Source: an uncultured Ruminococcus sp. (lineage in GTDB: Bacteria > Bacillota > Clostridia > Oscillospirales > Acutalibacteraceae). Taken from it: a stretch of DNA of 64,000 nucleotides. This document shows positions 1-11,093 of this stretch, in pieces. Position numbers and translations under genes: made by a program. The stretch's first letter is position 1, and the number at the start of each line of letters is the position of its first letter. Below the pieces are notes generated by a model, which did no database searches, had not been told where the DNA came from, and saw nothing but the letters and a program-made list of their open reading frames with translations. The stretch is taken from positions 221,413 to 285,412 of the forward strand of contig CAJUGO010000002.1 in assembly GCA_910585865.1 (NCBI GenBank), given 5' to 3'.

Positions 1-660
1 TGCAGTATGGCAGACCAGATGGACAAAGAGCTGATATCACAGGTAAAAAAAATGTATCCGGATTACACTGTTGTTGCATACATAAACACAACAGCGGAAT
101 TAAAAACGATTTGTGATGTGTGTGTTACAAGTTCTTCTGCAGTTAAAATCGTAAACAACATAGAAAATAAAAATATTCTTTTTATCCCCGACTGCAATCT
201 GGGCGATTTCACAGCAAAAAACTGCCCGGATAAAAATATTAAACTATTAAACGGTGGATGTCCCATTCACGCCTGCGTCAATACTGAGGATGTAAAAAAA
301 GCAAAAGCACTTCATCCGCAGGCAGAGGTGCTTGTTCACCCTGAATGTGTACCTGAAGTTGTTGCAATGGCAGATTATGTGGGCTCAACTTCGGGAATAA
401 TGGAATATGCCAAAAAATCAGATAAAAAAGAATTTATCATTGGAACAGAAATAAGCATTGCCGAGCATCTGCAATATGAATGTCCCGATAAAAATTTCTA
501 TGGACTTTCACTTAAACTGATTTGTCCTAATATGAAATCAACTACTCTTGTTGATGTATATAATTGTCTTAATGACAATGGCGGTGAGGAAATTGTTCTT
601 GATGAGCAAACAATTACTGATGCAAAAAAATGTATAGACGAGATGATAAGACTTGGATAA
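1..660 (+). CDS. nadA: Quinolinate synthase NadA, C-terminal part (cut by window edge)
   Basis: NadA is the 4Fe-4S enzyme that joins iminoaspartate to dihydroxyacetone phosphate to give quinolinate in de novo NAD synthesis. The frame is open to base 1 (Cys-Ser codons precede the first ATG at 7), so about 220 C-terminal residues of a protein of usually about 300 are present. Three cysteines sit in the contexts the family uses for the cluster: CVTSSSAV, HPECVPEV and ICPNMKSTT. The motif STSGIMEYA is also typical. mnmA follows within 11 bases, so the two are probably one transcript. Other NAD genes (nadB, nadC), if adjacent, lie outside the window. Family assignment is firm. Confidence 0.95.
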   Translation, partial: CSMADQMDKELISQVKKMYPDYTVVAYINTTAELKTICDVCVTSSSAVKIVNNIENKNILFIPDCNLGDFTAKNCPDKNIKLLNGGCPIHACVNTEDVKKAKALHPQAEVLVHPECVPEVVAMADYVGSTSGIMEYAKKSDKKEFIIGTEISIAEHLQYECPDKNFYGLSLKLICPNMKSTTLVDVYNCLNDNGGEEIVLDEQTITDAKKCIDEMIRLG

Positions 661-670
661 TAAAGATAAT

Positions 671-1744
671 ATGAATAAAAAAGCCCTTGTTGCCATGAGC
701 GGCGGCGTTGACAGTTCAGTAGCAGCTTATCTGACTAAAATCATGGGTTATGATTCAACAGGTATTACTCTTAAACTTTTTGATAATGAAGATATCGGTG
801 AAAAAAAGGAAAAAACCTGCTGTTCTCTTGATGACATAGACGACGCACGAAATGTTTGTCTTAAACTTGGAATTCCTTATTATGTATATAATTTTAAAGA
901 CAGCTTTAAAGAAAATGTAATTAATCGGTTCATAAATGCCTATGAGAACGGAACAACGCCTAATCCATGTATTGACTGCAACAGATATATAAAATTTGAA
1001 AAGCTGATTCGCAGAGCAGAGGAACTTGACTTTGACTGCGTGGTAACAGGGCATTACTCAATAATAGAATACGACCGCCAAAGCGACAGATATCTCTTGA
1101 AAAAATCTGCCGATATTACAAAGGATCAAAGCTACGTGCTGTATTCTCTCACTCAAAAACAGCTTTCAAAAACTCTGCTTCCCCTTGGTACAATGACAAA
1201 AAACCGTGTAAGAGAAATTGCCGAGGAACTTGGGCTTGTCAATGCACATAAACATGACAGCCAGGATATTTGTTTTGTACCCGACGGTGATTACGCAAAA
1301 TTCATAGAACAATATACAGGCAAAACTTATCCTTGCGGTGATTTCGTTGATACACATGGTAATGTGCTTGGAACACACAAAGGTATAATCAGATACACCG
1401 TTGGACAGCGCAAGGGACTGGGACTTGCACTTCCTCATCCAATGTATGTAAAGGAAAAAGATTTGTATAACAACAAAGTTATATTATGCAACAACAGTGA
1501 GCTTTTTTCAAAAGAACTTTATGCCACGGATATAAATCTTATTTACTATGAAAAAATTGAAAAACCTTTAAGATTAAAAGCCCGTGTACGGTATAATCAG
1601 CCCGAAAAAGACGCTATAGTTGAACAGATTGATGAAAACACCCTGCATGTTGTATTCGACGAACCGCAAAGAGCTATTTCCAAAGGACAGGCAGTAGTTT
1701 TATATGACGGAGAATATGTTGTTGGCGGAGGAACAATACTATAA
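671..1744 (+). CDS. mnmA: tRNA-specific 2-thiouridylase MnmA
   Basis: MnmA activates U34 of tRNA-Lys, -Glu and -Gln with ATP and inserts sulfur to give 2-thiouridine. About 357 residues, the normal family length. The N-terminus has the PP-loop SGGVDSSV. The catalytic cysteine pair is in NPCIDCNRYIKF and SQDICFVPDGDY, and GQRKGLG is in the C-terminal RNA-binding part. I chose ATG 671 because MNKKALVAMSGG fits the family N-terminus; an in-frame TTG at 653 would overlap nadA by 8 bases and add six unusual residues. The gene ends just before a bidirectional terminator. A cysteine desulfurase partner is not visible nearby. Confidence 0.96.
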   Translation: MNKKALVAMSGGVDSSVAAYLTKIMGYDSTGITLKLFDNEDIGEKKEKTCCSLDDIDDARNVCLKLGIPYYVYNFKDSFKENVINRFINAYENGTTPNPCIDCNRYIKFEKLIRRAEELDFDCVVTGHYSIIEYDRQSDRYLLKKSADITKDQSYVLYSLTQKQLSKTLLPLGTMTKNRVREIAEELGLVNAHKHDSQDICFVPDGDYAKFIEQYTGKTYPCGDFVDTHGNVLGTHKGIIRYTVGQRKGLGLALPHPMYVKEKDLYNNKVILCNNSELFSKELYATDINLIYYEKIEKPLRLKARVRYNQPEKDAIVEQIDENTLHVVFDEPQRAISKGQAVVLYDGEYVVGGGTIL

Positions 1745-1753
1745 TACAATAAC

Positions 1754-1782
1754 AAAATGCCGACTGTAATGGTCGGCATTTT
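1754..1782. terminator. Bidirectional rho-independent terminator
   Basis: AAAATGCCGAC pairs with GTCGGCATTTT around a short loop, with T-rich flanks on both strands. It lies between convergent mnmA and dapL and can serve both. Confidence 0.85.
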
Positions 1783-1794
1783 ATGTTAATATAT

Positions 1795-2976
1795 TTATTT
1801 TGACAACAATTTTTTGATTCTTTCAACAGCTTCAATTGTATTTTCTCTGTCGCCAAAAGATGTAAGGCGGAAATAGCCAGCTCCGTTTTCACCAAAACCC
1901 TCGCCCGGTGTACCTACGACATTAGCTTCATTAAGAAGCAAATCAAAAAATTCCCAACTGCCCATATTATTCGGACACTTAAGCCAGATATAAGGTGAAT
2001 TTTTTCCGCCGGTATAGTAAATGCCAAGCTCATCAAGAGCAGATGCAATAATTCTTGCATTCTCCTGATAGTAGGAAATGTTTTCTTTTATCTGCTTTTG
2101 TCCCTCTTCACTGAATACAGCAGCTGCTGCACACTGCACAGGCCATGATACGCCGTTAAATTTAGTAGCCTGACGGCGATACCAAGTTGCATAGATGTTG
2201 TGACCGTCACGCTCAAGCTCCTTAGGAATTACAGTGTAACCACAACGAGTACCCGTGAAGCCTGCTGTCTTTGAAAGTGAGCACATTTCAATTGCACAAT
2301 TGCGCGCACCTTCTATTGCAAAAATCGAACGGGGCAAATCTTCTGTAATGAACGCTTCGTATGCACAGTCATAAAGAATAATTGCATCATTATTAAGCGC
2401 ATAATCAACCCACATCTTGAGCTGTTCTGCCGTATAGGCTGAACCTGTAGGATTGTTAGGTGAACAAAGGTATATGATGTCAGCTTTTACACTGTTATCA
2501 GGAAGTGCGGCAAAGCCGTTTGATTCATTTGATGCCGCATATACAATTTTTCTGCCTGCCATAATGTTTGAATCAACATATACCGGATATACCGGGTCTG
2601 TAACCAAAACAACATTATCTTTGGAGAATATATCACCAATATTTCCGCAATCGGATTTTGCTCCGTCAGAAACAAAAATTTCATCGGAAGAAACATCCAC
2701 TCCAAATCCTTTATAATAATTTGAAATTGCCTCTCTTAAAAAATCGTAACCCTCGTAGTCAGGATATCCTTTAAAAGTTTCCTTATGAGAAAGGTCATCA
2801 GCACCCTTTTTCATTGCTTCAATTACAACCGGGGCAAGAGGTAAAGTTACATCACCAATACCAAGCTTTATAACCTTTTTATCAGGGTGAGCTGCAATAT
2901 ATGCATTGGTCTTTTTTGCAACGTCTGCAAAAAGATAGTTCGGTACGAGATTGTCAAAATTTTTATTAATTTTCAT
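1795..2976 (-). CDS. dapL: LL-diaminopimelate aminotransferase DapL
   Basis: A PLP enzyme that converts tetrahydrodipicolinate directly to LL-diaminopimelate, bypassing the succinylase and acetylase routes; DapF then makes meso-DAP for lysine and peptidoglycan. The 393 residues match the family. The N-terminus NLVPNYLFADVAKKT and LGIGDVTLPL are DapL signatures; SLSKTAGFTGTR holds the PLP lysine, and SPNNPTG and RLTSFGDR are fold-type I motifs. The start is supported by AAGGAATG upstream. It is the last gene of a minus-strand run carA, carB-dapF, pyrG, dapL, 53 bases after pyrG, so two steps of the same lysine pathway sit in one cluster. Confidence 0.96.
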   Translation of the reverse strand: MKINKNFDNLVPNYLFADVAKKTNAYIAAHPDKKVIKLGIGDVTLPLAPVVIEAMKKGADDLSHKETFKGYPDYEGYDFLREAISNYYKGFGVDVSSDEIFVSDGAKSDCGNIGDIFSKDNVVLVTDPVYPVYVDSNIMAGRKIVYAASNESNGFAALPDNSVKADIIYLCSPNNPTGSAYTAEQLKMWVDYALNNDAIILYDCAYEAFITEDLPRSIFAIEGARNCAIEMCSLSKTAGFTGTRCGYTVIPKELERDGHNIYATWYRRQATKFNGVSWPVQCAAAAVFSEEGQKQIKENISYYQENARIIASALDELGIYYTGGKNSPYIWLKCPNNMGSWEFFDLLLNEANVVGTPGEGFGENGAGYFRLTSFGDRENTIEAVERIKKLLSK

Positions 2977-3029
2977 TGTTAATCATTCCTTTGCAAATAT
3001 ACTATGATAAACGCGCACAGGATAAACTT

Positions 3030-4652
<1,623 letters not shown>

Positions 4653-7600
4653 TTACACCTCTATTTCGCCTTCAAATACTTTTTCAGCATTACCTGTCAT
4701 GTAAACTGTATCGTCAGTATAGTTTATGATAAGGTCTCCGCCTTTGAGTTTAACCTTGATATCCTCGCCTTTTTTACAAAAACCGTTCTCACATGCGGCA
4801 ACAGCAACCGCACATGCACCTGTACCGCAGGCCCATGTCTCACCTGAGCCTCTTTCCCAAACTCTCATTTTAATTGTGTTGTCATCAAGAACTGTTACAA
4901 ATTCAGTATTTACTCTTTCAGGAAACAGCTTGTTGAATTCAAATTCAGGTCCGATTTTTTCAATGTCAAGATTGTCTATATCATCCATAAATACTACACA
5001 GTGAGGATTACCCATTGATACACAGGTAATATTATATTCCTTGTCTGCAATTTTTACAGGTTCATTTACAATCTTCTGTTTATTGAGTGAAACAGGAATT
5101 TCTTTTGGATCAAGAATTGCCTTGCCCATATCAACCCTGAGACGCGTAACTTCACCGTTTGTTGTATAAGCCTTTAACTTTTTGATTCCACTGAGAGTTT
5201 CAACAGTTATTTCGTCTTTTTCATTATAATCTACCATTCCGTGGTCATAGAGGAATTTACCCACACAGCGAATGCCGTTTCCGCACATTTTACCCTCTGA
5301 ACCATCAAGATTATACATTTTCATTTTTGCATCAGCAATCTCTGACGGGCAAATAAGGATTATTCCGTCACCGCCAATGCCAAAGTGCCTGTCAGAAAGT
5401 CTTACTGAAAGTGCTTCCGGATTATTAATCTCCTGGTCAAAAGTGCTGCAATAGATATAGTCATTTCCTATACCCTGCATCTTTGTAAACTTCAGCATGA
5501 GCTTCTCCTCCCTCATATTATTAATATCAACAAGTTCCGTGCTGTGCTGTGAATAATGGCTCTTCAGGCAGTCCGCAAGTGCATTCGCAGTATCAAGCGA
5601 TGTAAGACACGGAATATTTCTTTCAACAGTTTTTCTGCGGATCTTTACAGAATCTCTTGACGGAATTCTGCCTTTCGCCGAGGTTGAAATTACATACTGA
5701 ATCTTTCCGGATTCTATAAGAGTAAGCGTATTGTCAATTTTAGATTCATGAATTTTCTGTACGCTTACTGCATCAATACCATATTTCCCAAGCACCTGGG
5801 CAGTTCCGTCAGTTGCATAAATTGTAAATCCAAGATCATAATACTTCTTGGCAATTTCACCGATTTCTGCTTTATCCGAATTTCGGACAGTAATAAATAC
5901 TCCGCCCTTTTTCTTCATCTTATAACCGGCACCTATAAGTCCCTTATATAATGCCTCTTCTAGGGTACCGGCAACACCGAGAACTTCACCTGTTGACTTC
6001 ATTTCTGGACCCAGATGATTATCAACATTAATAAGCTTCTCAAAACTAAATACAGGAACCTTTACCGCAATATAAGGACTCTTTCTGTAAAGACCGGTTC
6101 CATAGCCCATGTCTTTAAGTTTTTCTCCCAGCATAGCTCTTGTTGCAAGATCTACCATCGGAACCCCTGTAACCTTGCTGATATAAGGAATTGTTCTTGA
6201 AGAACGGGGATTAACTTCAATAACATAAAGCTCGTCCTTATAGATAAGATACTGTATATTTACAAGACCTTTTGTTCTTAACTCAATTGCAAGGTTTTTG
6301 GAACTTTCAATAATAATTTGCGTCATTTCATCAGACAGGTTCCATGCAGGATAAACTGCAATAGAATCGCCGGAATGAACACCTGCACGCTCAATATGTT
6401 CCATAATACCGGGAATAAGTATATCTTCTCCGTCACATATTGCATCTACTTCAATCTCAGTTCCCTGCAAATATTTATCAATAAGAATAGGATTTTCAAT
6501 ATTCTGAGCAAGAATAATTGCCATATATTCCTTTACATCATCCTCGTTAAAGGCAATTATCATATTCTGACCGCCCAAAACATATGACGGACGAAGCAAA
6601 ACAGGGTAACCGATTTTAGATGCAACATTAAGTGCTTCATCAGTTGTCATTACAGTTACGCCGCGCGGACGTTTTATCTGATATTTTTCAAGCAGTTCAT
6701 CAAAGCGCTCCCTGTCCTCTGCCATATCAATAGCATCATATGAAGTACCAAGAATATTTACTCCGCTATCACTTAAAAACTTGGTAAGCTTTATAGCAGT
6801 CTGTCCTCCAAAAGCGACAACAACACCAAAAGGCTTTTCAGTTTTAATGATACCCATTACATCTTCTGTTGTAAGCGGCTCAAAATAAAGTCTGTCAGCA
6901 GTATCAAAGTCTGTTGATACAGTTTCCGGGTTATTATTTACAATAACAACATCATAACCCGCCTTTTTAAGTGCCCATACACAGTGAACTGAAGCATAGT
7001 CAAATTCAATACCCTGACCTATTCTGATAGGACCTGAACCAAATACAATTACAGTCTTTTTATCCTTTGGAAGTTTTCCAATAAATTCAGCTGCCTCATT
7101 TTCCTTGTCAAATGTAGAGTAAAAATACGGGGTTTCAGCCTCAAACTCAGCTGCACAGGTATCAACCATTTTGTATACTGGTATAAGCGGCTTTTGAACT
7201 TTCTTTCCTGTTATCTCCTCAATAGTTTTATCAAGAAAACCTATATTCTTTGCACGTTTATAAAGTTCATCGGTAAACTCACCATTTTTCAGTTCTGTTT
7301 CAACTGAAATGATATTTTTAAGCTTTTCAAGGAACCACTCATCAATCAGAGTCACGCTGTGAATCTGATCTACTGTAATACCTCTTTTGAGAGCTTCATA
7401 TACACAGAAAATTCTTTTATCATCACAAACGCTTAATCTGTCATAAACAGATGCATTTGAAAGTTCTGCAAATTCTTTATCATTAAGAGTATCATGCGAA
7501 ATCTCAGCGCCTCTGACTGCTTTCATTATTGCCTGCTCAAATGTTGGAGCAATTGCCATAACTTCGCCTGTCGCCTTCATCTGAGTTCCCAGTGAACGCT

Positions 7601-8705
7601 TTGCATACACAAACTTATCAAAAGGCCACTTCGGGAATTTTACAACAACATAGTCAAGCGCAGGTTCAAAGCAAGCATATGTAGTGCCGGTAACAGCATT
7701 TTTTATTTCATTTAATGTATATCCGATTGCAATCTTAGCAGCAACCTTAGCTATAGGATATCCGGTTGCTTTTGATGCAAGCGCAGAAGAACGTGATACT
7801 CGCGGATTAACCTCAATTACTGCATATTCAAATGTTTCGGGATTTAAAGCAAACTGACAGTTACAGCCTCCTTCAACCTTTAAGGCAGTAATAATATCCA
7901 AAGCCGCACTTCTGAGCATCTGATACTCTTTGTCAGCAAGGGTAACGGTAGGCGCAATTACAATTGAATCACCTGTATGAACACCCACAGGGTCAAAGTT
8001 TTCCATTGAGCAGACGGTAATAACATTGCCGTCGCTGTCACGCATAACTTCAAATTCAACCTCTTTCCAGCCTGAAATACATTTTTCAACAAGTACCTGA
8101 GTAATCGGAGAAAGTTCAAGACCGTTTGAAGTGATTTCACGAAGCTCATCTTCATTATCTACAATACCGCCGCCTGTTCCGCCAAGCGTGAATGCAGGAC
8201 GAATAATTACCGGATAACCAATCTGGTTGGCAAAATCAACAGCAGCCTCAACATCATTTACAACAAGTGAGGGGATTACCGGCTGATTAATTTCAAGCAT
8301 TGTATCTTTAAAAAGCTGTCTGTCCTCCGCTTTATCAATTGTTTCAGGATTTGCACCAAGCAGCTGAACATCATATTTATCAAGGAACCCTTCTTTTGCA
8401 AGCTGCATTGAAAGCGTAAGTCCTGTCTGACCTCCGAGCGTCGAAAGCAGACTGTCGGGACGTTCTTTTTTTATAATTCTTTTTACTGTTTCAAGCGTCA
8501 GCGGCTCAATATATATTTTATCAGCCATTGCATTATCGGTCATAATTGTAGCAGGATTTGAGTTCACAAGGATAACCTCAAGTCCCTCTTCTTTAAGTGC
8601 GCGGCAAGCCTGTGTGCCTGCATAGTCAAATTCGGCAGCCTGACCGATTACGATTGGACCTGAACCGATTACCATAACTCTTTTTATATTCTTTTTGAGT
8701 GGCAT
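4653..8705 (-). CDS. carB-dapF: CarB-DapF fusion: carbamoyl-phosphate synthase large subunit joined to diaminopimelate epimerase
   Basis: One uninterrupted 1350-codon frame. Residues 1 to about 1069 are a complete CarB: two ATP-grasp halves (LGGTGGGIV near residue 175, EVNPRVSRSSALASK; then RPSYVLGGQNM and EVNPRSSRTIPYISK) and a C-terminal MGS-like allosteric domain (VFITVRNSDKAE to IPSRDSVKIRR). Residues about 1070 to 1350 are a complete DapF of 281 residues: QGIGNDYIY, first catalytic Cys in MCGNGIRCVG, second in WACGTGACAVAVA. No stop codon separates them. At the junction the DNA reads AGGGAGGAG, six bases, then ATG (5498-5496), so the old dapF ribosome site survives as the peptide MREEKL. 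Products may be a bifunctional protein, free DapF, or both. Confidence 0.9.
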   Translation of the reverse strand: MPLKKNIKRVMVIGSGPIVIGQAAEFDYAGTQACRALKEEGLEVILVNSNPATIMTDNAMADKIYIEPLTLETVKRIIKKERPDSLLSTLGGQTGLTLSMQLAKEGFLDKYDVQLLGANPETIDKAEDRQLFKDTMLEINQPVIPSLVVNDVEAAVDFANQIGYPVIIRPAFTLGGTGGGIVDNEDELREITSNGLELSPITQVLVEKCISGWKEVEFEVMRDSDGNVITVCSMENFDPVGVHTGDSIVIAPTVTLADKEYQMLRSAALDIITALKVEGGCNCQFALNPETFEYAVIEVNPRVSRSSALASKATGYPIAKVAAKIAIGYTLNEIKNAVTGTTYACFEPALDYVVVKFPKWPFDKFVYAKRSLGTQMKATGEVMAIAPTFEQAIMKAVRGAEISHDTLNDKEFAELSNASVYDRLSVCDDKRIFCVYEALKRGITVDQIHSVTLIDEWFLEKLKNIISVETELKNGEFTDELYKRAKNIGFLDKTIEEITGKKVQKPLIPVYKMVDTCAAEFEAETPYFYSTFDKENEAAEFIGKLPKDKKTVIVFGSGPIRIGQGIEFDYASVHCVWALKKAGYDVVIVNNNPETVSTDFDTADRLYFEPLTTEDVMGIIKTEKPFGVVVAFGGQTAIKLTKFLSDSGVNILGTSYDAIDMAEDRERFDELLEKYQIKRPRGVTVMTTDEALNVASKIGYPVLLRPSYVLGGQNMIIAFNEDDVKEYMAIILAQNIENPILIDKYLQGTEIEVDAICDGEDILIPGIMEHIERAGVHSGDSIAVYPAWNLSDEMTQIIIESSKNLAIELRTKGLVNIQYLIYKDELYVIEVNPRSSRTIPYISKVTGVPMVDLATRAMLGEKLKDMGYGTGLYRKSPYIAVKVPVFSFEKLINVDNHLGPEMKSTGEVLGVAGTLEEALYKGLIGAGYKMKKKGGVFITVRNSDKAEIGEIAKKYYDLGFTIYATDGTAQVLGKYGIDAVSVQKIHESKIDNTLTLIESGKIQYVISTSAKGRIPSRDSVKIRRKTVERNIPCLTSLDTANALADCLKSHYSQHSTELVDINNMREEKLMLKFTKMQGIGNDYIYCSTFDQEINNPEALSVRLSDRHFGIGGDGIILICPSEIADAKMKMYNLDGSEGKMCGNGIRCVGKFLYDHGMVDYNEKDEITVETLSGIKKLKAYTTNGEVTRLRVDMGKAILDPKEIPVSLNKQKIVNEPVKIADKEYNITCVSMGNPHCVVFMDDIDNLDIEKIGPEFEFNKLFPERVNTEFVTVLDDNTIKMRVWERGSGETWACGTGACAVAVAACENGFCKKGEDIKVKLKGGDLIINYTDDTVYMTGNAEKVFEGEIEV
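5496..5512 (-). promoter_or_regulatory. Internal ribosome binding site and ATG for dapF inside the fused frame
   Basis: On the minus strand GGGAGGAG is followed by AAGCTC and ATG, in frame with both CarB and DapF. The strength and spacing (six bases) are those of a normal start, so DapF alone (4653-5498) could be made by internal initiation. Confidence 0.75.
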
Positions 8706-8756
8706 ATAATCATTCCTTATTCAAATATTATCTATAGTTATGTTTAGCTATGAGTT

Positions 8757-9836
8757 TTACTTATTATCTTTCATAAGCTTAATAAAACGGTCAAATAAAA
8801 ATGCTGTATCGTGCGGGCCTCCGCATGCCTCCGGATGAAACTGTACCGAAAAAGCAGGCATATCTGTATAGCTTACGCCCTCACAGGTATTATCGTTGCC
8901 GTTAACAAAACTTACCCTGCCGTTTTCAGGCATTGAATCATTAACAACAGCATAACCGTGGTTTTGCGATGTAATATAAACTCTGCCTGTTTCAAGCTCT
9001 CTGGCAGGTTGATTAGCGCCTCTGTGTCCGTATTTTAGTTTTTCTGTTTCAGCGCCCTGAGACAAAGCAAGAAGCTGATGTCCCAAACATATGCCAAAGG
9101 TCGGTATCTTATATTTGCAGAGTTTTTTCAGTTCACTGATAATCTCTGTATTTGCAGAAGGATCTCCCGGTCCGTTTGAAAGCATGATGCCGTCGGGATT
9201 CATAGCAACAATTTCATCAGCTGTCGTGCCGGCAGGAACAATTGTAAGATTGCATCCTCTTTTTACAAGCTCTCTGCCAATATTATGTTTTGCACCAAAA
9301 TCCATTAAAACAACATTTAAATCACCATTGTCAGCCTTAAAATGCTTACTCTCATTTATTGTTGTACTTTCAACCGCATCGGTTATTACATAATTTTTAA
9401 TCTCTGCAAGTTCAGTCTCGCTAACTTCGGGTGAATATGAAATTTTACAGTTAAGGACACCGTACTCACGCACGATTCTTGTCAGTGCACGGGTGTCTAT
9501 ACCATAGATACCCGGTATCCCCGAGTCTTTTAAAAAGGTGTCAAGATCACCCTCGCAACGAAAGTTCGAAGGAACTTGGCACCATTCTCTAACAATATAA
9601 CCTTTAAGTGACGGAGAGTCACTTTCAAAATCGGCAGGAATAACACCATAATTGCCGATTAAAGGGAAAGTCTGTATAACCACCTGACCAAAATAGCTGG
9701 GGTCGGTGAGTGTTTCGAGATAACCTGTCATTGCAGTAGTAAAAACAAGTTCCCCTGTTATTTCTTTTTCAGCACCAAAAGCTTTGCCTTCAAACACTGT
9801 GCCGTTTTCAAGAATTAAGTATGCCGCGCGGCTCAT
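8757..9836 (-). CDS. carA: Carbamoyl-phosphate synthase small (glutaminase) subunit CarA
   Basis: Supplies ammonia from glutamine to CarB for carbamoyl phosphate, the precursor of pyrimidines and arginine. 359 residues, standard. The N-terminal domain begins YLILENGTVFEGKAFG; the C-terminal class I glutaminase has the catalytic Cys in FGICLGHQLLALSQG and the His-Glu in FSVQFHPEACGGP. The start has AAGGAATG upstream. It precedes carB by 51 bases. The 190-base upstream region shows a direct repeat of GCAAATAGAA but no PyrR or attenuator structure I can recognise. Confidence 0.96.
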   Translation of the reverse strand: MSRAAYLILENGTVFEGKAFGAEKEITGELVFTTAMTGYLETLTDPSYFGQVVIQTFPLIGNYGVIPADFESDSPSLKGYIVREWCQVPSNFRCEGDLDTFLKDSGIPGIYGIDTRALTRIVREYGVLNCKISYSPEVSETELAEIKNYVITDAVESTTINESKHFKADNGDLNVVLMDFGAKHNIGRELVKRGCNLTIVPAGTTADEIVAMNPDGIMLSNGPGDPSANTEIISELKKLCKYKIPTFGICLGHQLLALSQGAETEKLKYGHRGANQPARELETGRVYITSQNHGYAVVNDSMPENGRVSFVNGNDNTCEGVSYTDMPAFSVQFHPEACGGPHDTAFLFDRFIKLMKDNK

Positions 9837-10029
9837 AAAAACACATTCCTTTCAGAATTAGTAACTGATATTTTATAAAAATTTGAAGTGCAATTAAGGC
9901 TCTGAGTTATAATTAATTTTGCAAATAGAATTCGCAAATAGAACAAATCCTATTATTTTTGCATCAAACTAAAGAAACCCTAATATGCGAAAATTCAAAT
10001 TAGCAATTACAGAACAACTTTTCTATGTA

Positions 10030-10605
10030 CTAGTTTTCATAGGTTTTAATAACCTGTTTTGCAATTTGCAGTCTGCTTGTCCTTAAATCCATGGCCTGTT
10101 TCTCAAGATATCTGTGCGCCTGTTCCTCTGACATATTCAGACATGAAATAAGCAAGAACTTTGCTCTGTTTATTACCTTCATATCCTCAACCATATGCTT
10201 CAGCTTTTTATTCTCCTCAACGACCCGGAGCATGCGCATCCTGAAACATTCCGTAAATTGCAGATAGTGGTGAAAAAGATGTTTTTTTATAGGCTTTGCA
10301 ATTACAAGAACTCCGTGCTTTGTAAGAGCGTCATTGACAAAATCCGCATTTTTTTGCGGAACAATTATAACAACACTGGATCTTGTTGTCTTAGCAAAAT
10401 GCTTTGATAATTCAATTCCGTTTTCCTCTGCAAGCGGAGCATTAATACATATTAAGTCAAATTCATTTTCCGCCGCAATTCTGCGAGATTCCTCGGCATT
10501 ATCTGAAACACAAACCTGCGAGTAACCTTCACTTTCCAGTAATTCTGACAAAGACGCAGCATTCTGCTCAGAACATGAAACCAACAAAGCTTTCTTCAAG
10601 AACAT
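10030..10605 (-). CDS. ANTAR-domain response-regulator-like protein
   Basis: About 191 residues. The N-terminal two thirds is a receiver-like domain (LLVSCSEQNAASLSELLES, FDLICINAPLAEENGIEL, VLVIAKPIKKHLF) followed by a helix and a C-terminal ANTAR domain (INRAKFLLISCLNMSEEQAHRYLEKQAMD). ANTAR proteins antiterminate by binding paired hexaloop RNA hairpins and often control nitrogen or glutamine genes. It precedes carA on the same strand by about 190 bases. The usual phospho-acceptor Asp seems replaced (CINAPL), so it may not be phosphorylated. ATG 10605 was preferred over two upstream GTG codons. No histidine kinase is adjacent. Confidence 0.85.
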   Translation of the reverse strand: MFLKKALLVSCSEQNAASLSELLESEGYSQVCVSDNAEESRRIAAENEFDLICINAPLAEENGIELSKHFAKTTRSSVVIIVPQKNADFVNDALTKHGVLVIAKPIKKHLFHHYLQFTECFRMRMLRVVEENKKLKHMVEDMKVINRAKFLLISCLNMSEEQAHRYLEKQAMDLRTSRLQIAKQVIKTYEN

Positions 10606-10753
10606 CACCACCGCTATATTGTTTCATTCATCATATTATTGTACAAGATGAATGCCCATTCTATTTTACATAAAGGAATTATGGAAAGATTTTTTGAGAA
10701 TTTGTCGAATAACAAATCAGACTGCAATTTATATTTTCTGGTTGCAACCAAAT

Positions 10754-11083
10754 TTACTGTTCAGGTACTACAGCAAAAAACACTAAATCTGAATCACTGT
10801 CATTAATGAGACTGTGTGTATGCCCCTTTGGGCAGTAGTGACAAATTCCCGCGCAAACTTTTTCATACTCCCCATCATAAATCACCTTGCCCTCTCCTGC
10901 AAGAATATAAATTATTTCACTGTTTGTTTCATGTGTATGAAGACCGATGGTCGCACCACTCTTAAGTAGTCCGTGTAAAATTCTGTTTTTACCGTCAAAA
11001 TACATTTTTGCAGCAATTGATTTTTCGCCGCCTTTAAAATTTTGTATTATTTCTGCTTTTTGATTTTTAAAATCAACAATCAT
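10754..11083 (-). CDS. Small cupin-domain protein
   Basis: A single-domain cupin of 109 residues. The metal-binding pattern is visible as GLHTHETNSEIIYILAGEGKV and later HYCPKGHTHSLIND. The start is ATG 11083, preceded by AAGGAG; a longer frame back to 11128 would run into the GNAT gene. It lies immediately downstream of the acetyltransferase with its Shine-Dalgarno overlapping that gene's end, so they form a two-gene unit. Substrate unknown; small cupins of this type are often sugar isomerases or ligand sensors. Confidence 0.85.
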   Translation of the reverse strand: MIVDFKNQKAEIIQNFKGGEKSIAAKMYFDGKNRILHGLLKSGATIGLHTHETNSEIIYILAGEGKVIYDGEYEKVCAGICHYCPKGHTHSLINDSDSDLVFFAVVPEQ

Positions 11084-11093
11084 TTTTTTCTCC

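Noticed and set aside
9920..9945. GCAAATAGAA direct repeat upstream of carA as ANTAR or PyrR target
   Set aside because: It is a direct repeat in A+T-rich DNA with no hairpin or hexaloop; too weak to call.
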